Positions 29,385 to 34,055 of a stretch of DNA of 34,055 nt are shown here, piece by piece. The notes under the pieces are model-generated. The model was not told the DNA's origin and did no database searches. It saw only the letters and a program-made list of their open reading frames with translations. Position 1 is the stretch's first letter. Each line of letters starts with the position of its first letter. Source of the DNA: VFJZ01 sp038321545 (lineage in GTDB: Bacteria; Actinomycetota; Thermoleophilia; Gaiellales; F1-60-MAGs149); contig JBBQFB010000013.1 of NCBI GenBank assembly GCA_038321545.1, positions 1 to 34,055 on the forward strand, in the 5' to 3' direction. Position numbers and translations under genes: made by a program.

Positions 29385-30101
29385 ATGGCTGCACCTCCCA
29401 TTCCCTCCCCGAAAGAGCTCGTCGAGATCCCGCTCGACTGGGTCGAGGAACGCTCCGGGCTCATCTCGCTCAACAAGTACCTGCTGTTCCGGAACGTCCC
29501 GAAGGACATCTCCTGGCTGCAGACGCTCGGCGCCGCGCTGATCACGACCTTCCTGATCCAGGCCACGACGGGCGTGATCCTCGCGATGTACTACCACCCG
29601 ACCACGGACGGGGCGTTCGAGTCGATCCGGTACATCACCGACCAGGCCACGCTCGGCTGGCTGGTGCGCGGCATGCACAAGTGGGGCTCGAGCATCTTCG
29701 TGATCCTGCTCTTCCTCCACATGGGCCGCGTGTTCCTGATGGGCTCCTACAAGTACCCGCGCGAGATGACGTGGCTGACCGGGGCGATCCTGTTCCAGAT
29801 GGTCATGTTCATGTCGCTCACGGGCTACCTGCTGGTGTTCGACCAGCGCGCCTACTGGGCGTCCATCGTCGCGATCAACATCAATGGCACCGCGCCCATC
29901 CTGGGGCCGTTCATCGGCGAGTTCCTGAAGGTCGGGCCCGAGTTCTCACAGAACACGCTGTCACGGTTCTACTCGCTGCACATGCTCGCGGTGCCGGGTG
30001 GGATCATGGCCCTGATCGGCCTGCACCTGTATCTCGTGATCCGGCTCGGCGTCACCTCGCCGCCATGGTCGAAGCACCGGGCGAAGGCGGGTGAGGTCTA
30101 G
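29385..30101 (+). CDS. qcrB: Cytochrome b6-like subunit of menaquinol:cytochrome c reductase
   Basis: This 238-residue N-terminal half of cytochrome b has four membrane helices and four heme-b histidines: H98 and H112 in helix B, H199 and H214 in helix D. The second pair is separated by 14 residues, the spacing of b6/Firmicutes-type proteins rather than bc1. At the position of the cysteine that covalently binds the extra heme in b6f and Bacillus QcrB, the residue is Thr47 (WLQTLGAAL), so that heme is probably not thioether-linked here. AGGAG of the upstream stop region serves as ribosome-binding site. It shares one base with qcrC (TAGTG). Confidence 0.96.
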   Translation: MAAPPIPSPKELVEIPLDWVEERSGLISLNKYLLFRNVPKDISWLQTLGAALITTFLIQATTGVILAMYYHPTTDGAFESIRYITDQATLGWLVRGMHKWGSSIFVILLFLHMGRVFLMGSYKYPREMTWLTGAILFQMVMFMSLTGYLLVFDQRAYWASIVAININGTAPILGPFIGEFLKVGPEFSQNTLSRFYSLHMLAVPGGIMALIGLHLYLVIRLGVTSPPWSKHRAKAGEV

Positions 30102-30961
30102 TGCCGCGCATGACCGCGCGCGAGCGCCGCGAGGCCTACATCCGCGAGCACGACTTCCAGACGCGGACCGGCAAGCCGTTCTTCCCGTACGCGATCTTCC
30201 ACGACACCGTCACGTCGCTGGTGACGGTTGGGCTGATCATGGGTCTCGCGATCCTCTGGCACGAGGGCTTCGGCAGCGTCAACCAGGACGGCGAGGCCGG
30301 CCGGGCCGGTGGCTTCCTCGGGCCGGCGTACGAGAATCGTGCCGACCCCGGCACGGAGTCCTACGACCCGCGGCCGGAGTGGTACTTCTTCTTCCTGTTC
30401 CAGCTGCTGCGGATCTTCAAGGAGCCGCAGCTGCTGCTGTTCGCCACGATCATCATCCCGACCATCCTGGCCGTGCTGATGATGGCCTGGCCGTTCATCG
30501 ACCGGCGGCCGGAGCGACGCGTGTCGCGTCGTCCCGCGGCCATGGTGCTCGGTGTCGCGACGCCGATCGTGCTGCTGTTCCTGACGTGGCAGGGCTCGAA
30601 GGCGCCGTCCATCGGTACGGCGTCCGCGCACCCCGGGGCCGCGGCGTTCGCGAACGCGCTGCCGTGCGGCACGTGCCACACGCTCGCCGACGCGGGTACC
30701 GGCGGGCAGGTGGGCCCGAACCTCGATAGCGCGAAACCCGACTACGCGACGGCGCTCGAGTTCATCACGAACGGCAAGGGCGGCATGCCCTCGTTCAAAG
30801 CGCAGGGCCTGACCGACGACCAGCTCAAGTGCATGGCGGGCTACGTCGCGACGTGGGCCGGCAGCGCGGGCACGACGCAGGGTCCGAACGCGGCGGGCGC
30901 CGCCGCCACCTATCCCGCGGCGTGCACGGCGGCCGGCGCCGACTACGCCGGCGCCGGGTAG
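30101..30961 (+). CDS. qcrC: Cytochrome b subunit IV fused to a cytochrome c domain
   Basis: The 286-residue protein combines three membrane helices of subunit IV (about 35-53, 110-132, 146-163) with a C-terminal c-type cytochrome. The quinol-site motif PEWYF is at 92-96. The heme c motif CGTCH is at 189-193, with M229 (GGMPSF) the likely axial ligand. This fusion is known from Bacillus-type QcrC and allows direct electron delivery from Rieske to a tethered cytochrome. The tail after residue 255 is Ala/Gly-rich with one cysteine (C275). GTG shares a base with the qcrB stop; GGTGAGG lies just upstream. A strong terminator follows. Confidence 0.95.
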   Translation: MPRMTARERREAYIREHDFQTRTGKPFFPYAIFHDTVTSLVTVGLIMGLAILWHEGFGSVNQDGEAGRAGGFLGPAYENRADPGTESYDPRPEWYFFFLFQLLRIFKEPQLLLFATIIIPTILAVLMMAWPFIDRRPERRVSRRPAAMVLGVATPIVLLFLTWQGSKAPSIGTASAHPGAAAFANALPCGTCHTLADAGTGGQVGPNLDSAKPDYATALEFITNGKGGMPSFKAQGLTDDQLKCMAGYVATWAGSAGTTQGPNAAGAAATYPAACTAAGADYAGAG

Positions 30962-30977
30962 AAGGCTCGATGTGACG

Positions 30978-31005
30978 GGCCGGGACGCGCTACCGCGTCC
31001 CGGCC
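30978..31005 (+). terminator. Strong hairpin terminator of the qcr operon
   Basis: A perfect 12-bp stem, GGCCGGGACGCG with CGCGTCCCGGCC, encloses a CTAC tetraloop 16 bases past the qcrC stop. It is followed by the pyrimidine-rich TCTCGCTTCTC. It is the strongest terminator-like structure in the window and separates qcrABC from ubiX. Confidence 0.8.
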
Positions 31006-31034
31006 TCTCGCTTCTCGGAGGCGAACACCAGGAC

Positions 31035-31625
31035 ATGCGCGTCTTCCTCGGCATCACCGGAGCATCCGGCGCTCCGTATGCGGCGCGCGTCCTCGACGGC
31101 CTGGCAGCGGCCGGCGCCGAGGTCGGCCTGTGCGTGTCGGAGGCCGGCGCGACGGTGATCGCCTGGGAGATCTACCGCGACCGGACGCTGCCGCCGGACG
31201 AGGCGAAGGCGCGGTTCGTCGCCGACCACGGCGGCGGCGTCACGACGCTGTACGACGAGTACGACTGGTTCTCGCCGTATGCCTCCGGCTCGGCGCGCTG
31301 CGACGCCTACGTGATCTGCCCGTGCTCGATGGCGACGTGCGGCACGATCGCGGCGTCGACCACGGCCACGCTGATCCACCGCGCGGCAGGCGTCGCCCTG
31401 AAGGAGGACCGGCGCCTGATCCTGGTGCCCCGGGAGACGCCGCTGTCGGTGATCCACCTGCGCGCGATGCTGACGCTGCGCGAGGCCGGGGCCCTGATCG
31501 CCCCGGCGATGCCGGGCTTCTACTCGCATCCCGATACGCTGCAGGACGCGATCGACTTCGTGGCCGGAAAGGTGCTGGATCTGGTGGGTGTGGACAGCGA
31601 TTTGCTGAAGCGGTGGGGCTCGTGA
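31035..31625 (+). CDS. ubiX: UbiX-type flavin prenyltransferase
   Basis: This 196-residue Rossmann-like flavoprotein makes prenyl-FMN from FMN and dimethylallyl phosphate for UbiD enzymes. Motifs are LGITGASGAPYAARVL (5-20), VICPCSMATCGTIAAS and VPRETPLSVIHLRAM. ATG 31035 was chosen over a start 21 codons upstream because it begins the first strand (MRVFLGITGASG) and the upstream residues fall in the terminator. It is first in ubiX-menG-polyprenyl synthase-mqnE, all with 4-base overlaps, and serves the UbiD-type gene upstream of qcrABC. Confidence 0.95.
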   Translation: MRVFLGITGASGAPYAARVLDGLAAAGAEVGLCVSEAGATVIAWEIYRDRTLPPDEAKARFVADHGGGVTTLYDEYDWFSPYASGSARCDAYVICPCSMATCGTIAASTTATLIHRAAGVALKEDRRLILVPRETPLSVIHLRAMLTLREAGALIAPAMPGFYSHPDTLQDAIDFVAGKVLDLVGVDSDLLKRWGS

Positions 31626-32362
31626 GCGAGACGTCGCTCGAGCCGCGCGCTGCCGACGGCTCGCTGCCCCCCGAGCGGGTGCGGATGATGTTCGACCGCA
31701 TCGCCCGGCCCTACGACAAGATGAACCGGGCCATGACCGCCGGCCTCGACCGCCGCTGGCGGGCGCTCGCCGCGGACGAGGCGCGGGTCGGCCTCGGCGC
31801 CGCGGTCGCCGACATCTGCTGCGGCACCGGCGACCTCGCGCTGGAGCTGGCTGACCGTGTCGGCGGCGCCGGTGAGGTGACGGGCGTCGACTTCTCCGAG
31901 AACATGCTGCAGATCGCGCGCGAGAAGGCAGTCCGCCAGAACCATCCGAACGTGCGGTTCGTGCCGGGCGACGCCCTCGACCTGCCGATCGGCGACGACG
32001 AGGTCGCGGCGGCCACGATCGCCTTTGGCATGCGCAACCTGTCCGACCACGAGCACGGGTTCCGCGAGCTGGTGCGCATCGTGCGCCCGGGCGGCCGTGT
32101 CGTGTGCCTCGAGATCACCACGCCGAAGGGCGCAGTGCTGGGCGGCTTCTACCGCGTCTGGTTCGACCGGCTCGTGCCCGCCGTCGGCAACGTCGTCGAC
32201 AGGGGCGACTCCGCCTACTCGTACCTGCCCGCATCCGTGCGGCGGTTCCCGGGGCCGGACGAGCTCGGCAAGATCATGTACCGCGCCGGGCTCGAGCGCG
32301 TGCGCTATCGCACGCTGGCCGGCGGCATCATCGGCCTCCACGTCGGGGAGGTGCCGCGGTGA
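31622..32362 (+). CDS. menG: Demethylmenaquinone methyltransferase
   Basis: The 246-residue class I SAM methyltransferase of the UbiE/MenG family has FDRIARPYDKMNRAMTAGLD (24-43), SAM motif I DICCGTGDLALELA, GVDFSENMLQIAREK, GDALDLPIGDDEVAAATIAF, GMRNLSDHEHGFRE and RIVRPGGRVVCLEI. The C-terminal YSYLPASVRRFPGPDELGKI is family-typical. It performs the last ring methylation of menaquinone. Because the block also encodes futalosine-route enzymes and no ubiquinone genes, MenG is the better name. GTG overlaps ubiX in GTGA; the stop overlaps the prenyl synthase in GTGA. Confidence 0.95.
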   Translation: MSETSLEPRAADGSLPPERVRMMFDRIARPYDKMNRAMTAGLDRRWRALAADEARVGLGAAVADICCGTGDLALELADRVGGAGEVTGVDFSENMLQIAREKAVRQNHPNVRFVPGDALDLPIGDDEVAAATIAFGMRNLSDHEHGFRELVRIVRPGGRVVCLEITTPKGAVLGGFYRVWFDRLVPAVGNVVDRGDSAYSYLPASVRRFPGPDELGKIMYRAGLERVRYRTLAGGIIGLHVGEVPR

Positions 32363-33324
32363 GCACGATCGACGAGGTCTCCCTGCTGGCAGGTGACGGC
32401 GTCCGCGGCTATCTCGGCCGGCTCGAGGAGCTGCTGCGCGCCACGGTGGCCTGGAGTGACGGGCCCGCGGCCGTCGCGGCCGAGGGCACCCTCGCGGCCG
32501 GCGGCAAGCGGCTGCGCCCGCTGCTCTGCTACCTGTCCGCAGCCGACCGTGACGGCGACGACCTGGCGCGCGCCGGGGCGGCGGTCGAGCTGGTGCACTC
32601 CGCGACCCTCGTCCACGACGACGTCCTCGATCAGGCGCCGCTGCGCCGCGGGCGGCCGACCATCTGGGCGACGGGCGGCCCCGAGCTCGCCGTCGCGACC
32701 GGCGACTACCTGTTCGCGCGGGCCTTCGCGCTGCTGACCGAGACCGGCGAGACGCTCGCCGTCTCCGAGCTGGCCGACTGCACGCTCGGCCTCGCCCAGG
32801 GCGAGGCCCTGCAGATGCTGCAGGCCCGCGACGCGCGCACCACGCCCGACCAGTACCTCGAACGCTGCGGCCTCAAGACCGGGATGCTGTTCGCCACCGC
32901 GTGTGCGCTCGGCGGTCGTCTCGGCGGCGTGCCGGCGTCCGCGCTGCCGCTGCTGCGCCGCTACGGGCACGACCTCGGGCTGGCGTTCCAGATCGCCGAC
33001 GACGTGCTCGACTGCGCCGGCTCGCTGGAGTCCACCGGCAAGCCGATCGGCACCGACCTGCTCGACGGCACCGCGACGCTGCCGCTGCTGTTTGCCGCGC
33101 GCACCGACCAGACGGTGGCGCGCGCGATCGGCGAGAAGCCGCCGCCCGAGGACGTGCTGATGCTGCTGGCCCGCGTCGCCGACTCCGGCGCGATCACCGA
33201 GGCCCGCGCCGTCGCCCACGACTACGCTCGCCGAGCCGAGGCAGCGCTCGACGAGCTCGACGAACATCTCGACACCCGTCCACTCCGCGCGGTCGTGCGC
33301 GGCGTGGTCGACCGGGAGGCATGA
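32359..33324 (+). CDS. Polyprenyl diphosphate synthase (menaquinone side chain)
   Basis: The 321-residue all-helical trans-prenyl synthase carries both metal-binding motifs: the first DDxxD at D87, D88, D91 (LVHDDVLDQAPLRRGRPT) and the second at D214, D215, D218 (QIADDVLDCAG). GGKRLRP (48-54) is the isopentenyl-diphosphate site. Chain length cannot be read reliably. Its position between menG and mqnE matches the HepT-like subunit next to menG in Bacillus. It is the closest relative in this window of the dead fragment at 26705. GTG overlaps menG; the stop overlaps mqnE in ATGA. Confidence 0.92.
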   Translation: MSTIDEVSLLAGDGVRGYLGRLEELLRATVAWSDGPAAVAAEGTLAAGGKRLRPLLCYLSAADRDGDDLARAGAAVELVHSATLVHDDVLDQAPLRRGRPTIWATGGPELAVATGDYLFARAFALLTETGETLAVSELADCTLGLAQGEALQMLQARDARTTPDQYLERCGLKTGMLFATACALGGRLGGVPASALPLLRRYGHDLGLAFQIADDVLDCAGSLESTGKPIGTDLLDGTATLPLLFAARTDQTVARAIGEKPPPEDVLMLLARVADSGAITEARAVAHDYARRAEAALDELDEHLDTRPLRAVVRGVVDREA

Positions 33325-34055
33325 AGTTGGCCATCGCCACACGCCGTAACCAGGAGCTCGCAGAGATCCGTGACAAGGTCGTGGCCGGAGAGCGCCTCGA
33401 CCTCGACGACGGCATCGCGCTGCTGGAGTGCGACGACCTGCTCGCGCTCGGCGAGCTCGCCGACCTGGCGCGCCGTCAGCGGGGCGGGTCGGACGAGGTC
33501 TTCTTCGTCAACAACCTGTACCTGAACCACACGACGATCTGCCGCGTGAAGTGCAAGTTCTGCGCGTTCGCCCGCACGTCGAAGCAGGAAGACGCCGAGA
33601 TGTGGACGATCTCCGATCTGGTCGCGAAGTCGCTCAAGATCCGCGAGTACCAGGAGTTCACCGAGATCCACATGGTCGGCGGTGAGAACCCGCACCTCGA
33701 CTTCTCGTATTACACCGACCTCACGCGCGCCCTCCGCGTCGCGATGCCCGACGTGCACCTGAAGCTGTTCACGGCGTCCGAGATCCACCACATGACGAAG
33801 CTCTCGGGCCTCACGCACGAAGAGGTCCTGAAGGAGCTGATCGCCGCCGGACTGGACACCCTTCCCGGTGGCGGCGCCGAGGTGTTCGCGCCGCGGGTGC
33901 GCAAGATTATCGCCCCCGGCAAGGAGCCCGGCTCGACCTGGATCGAGACGCACCGCACCGCGCACGCGCTCGGGCTGAAGACGCACTGCACGATGCTCTA
34001 CGCCCACGTCGAGACGCACGAGGAGCGCATCGAGCACCTGCTCACGCTGCGCGAC
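33321..34055 (+). CDS. mqnE: Aminofutalosine synthase (radical SAM), 5' part, runs off right edge
   Basis: This frame of 245 codons is open to the window end. It starts at ATG overlapping the prenyl synthase stop (ATGA), with GGGAGG just upstream. The radical SAM cluster motif is C74-x3-C78-x2-C81 in NHTTICRVKCKFCAFAR. MqnE-type stretches follow: EIHMVGGENPHLDFSYY, LKLFTASEIHHM, TLPGGGAEVFAPRVRKII and LKTHCTMLYAHVET. MqnE joins 3-enolpyruvylbenzoate with SAM-derived adenosine early in the futalosine menaquinone pathway. MqnC, a relative, is less likely given the FTASEI block. The C-terminus lies outside the window. Confidence 0.93.
   Translation, partial: MKLAIATRRNQELAEIRDKVVAGERLDLDDGIALLECDDLLALGELADLARRQRGGSDEVFFVNNLYLNHTTICRVKCKFCAFARTSKQEDAEMWTISDLVAKSLKIREYQEFTEIHMVGGENPHLDFSYYTDLTRALRVAMPDVHLKLFTASEIHHMTKLSGLTHEEVLKELIAAGLDTLPGGGAEVFAPRVRKIIAPGKEPGSTWIETHRTAHALGLKTHCTMLYAHVETHEERIEHLLTLRD

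Noticed and set aside
1..34055. Search for tRNA/rRNA genes, CRISPR repeats, insertion-sequence ends, attachment sites and an origin
   Set aside because: No cloverleaf-compatible arm sets, regularly spaced repeats, transposase or integrase frames, or DnaA-box clusters were seen by eye.

Overview
The window is high-GC DNA with densely packed, often translationally coupled genes, many GTG starts and almost no spacer inside operons. The gene set is: a DtxR-type metalloregulator, a SufCBDSU operon, a split menaquinol:cytochrome c reductase (Rieske, b6-like cytochrome b, subunit IV fused to cytochrome c), and futalosine-type menaquinone genes (mqnE plus UbiD/UbiX-type decarboxylase parts). Together these suggest an Actinomycetota chromosome, probably a deep lineage such as Thermoleophilia. 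That placement is inference from gene content and style, not from a marker-gene comparison. There is no sign of a phage, insertion sequence, CRISPR array, tRNA or rRNA.

Layout. 1-1523: the 5' part of a PucR/CdaR-type regulator (minus) diverges from a DtxR/MntR-type regulator (plus) across only 22 bases. 1544-6517: sufC-sufB-sufD-sufS-sufU on the minus strand, with a palindrome against the -10 box. 6782-9601: a membrane-bound spermidine-synthase-like protein diverges from an HtrA-type protease. 9683-11790: a minus-strand operon of a small membrane protein, an MFS transporter and a beta-rich PilZ/YcgR-like protein. 11828-15326: a lipid-kinase-like protein, then a membrane protein, an alkaline-phosphatase-superfamily hydrolase (apparently with a CTG start) and a PCMT-like protein. 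15377-17874: GtrA plus a polytopic glycosyltransferase-like protein. 18225-19132: two coupled cupins. 19148-20811: a degenerate M23-like membrane protein and a YmdB-type phosphodiesterase (minus). 20838-22819: a two-gene ABC transporter. 22804-24417: a large polytopic membrane protein (minus).

24455-34055 is a respiratory-cofactor block, all on the plus strand. It runs hemB, hemL, a 132-residue protein that looks like a catalytically dead prenyl-synthase fragment, ubiD-type decarboxylase, qcrA-qcrB-qcrC with its own promoter and terminator, then ubiX-menG-polyprenyl synthase-mqnE. Heme, quinone ring, quinone tail and the enzyme that oxidises the quinol are therefore encoded side by side.

The main non-gene signals are these. 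(1) A TANNNT -10 element lies 6-8 bases before the start codon of nine transcription-unit-leading genes, implying widespread leaderless mRNAs. (2) At two divergent gene pairs the opposing -10 boxes share their central TA in a 10-base ANNNTANNNT element. (3) Perfect palindromes sit in the -35/-10 spacer of the suf and qcr promoters. (4) The 132-residue protein keeps the GDYLYA and LVH landmarks of prenyl synthases but has lost the catalytic aspartates.
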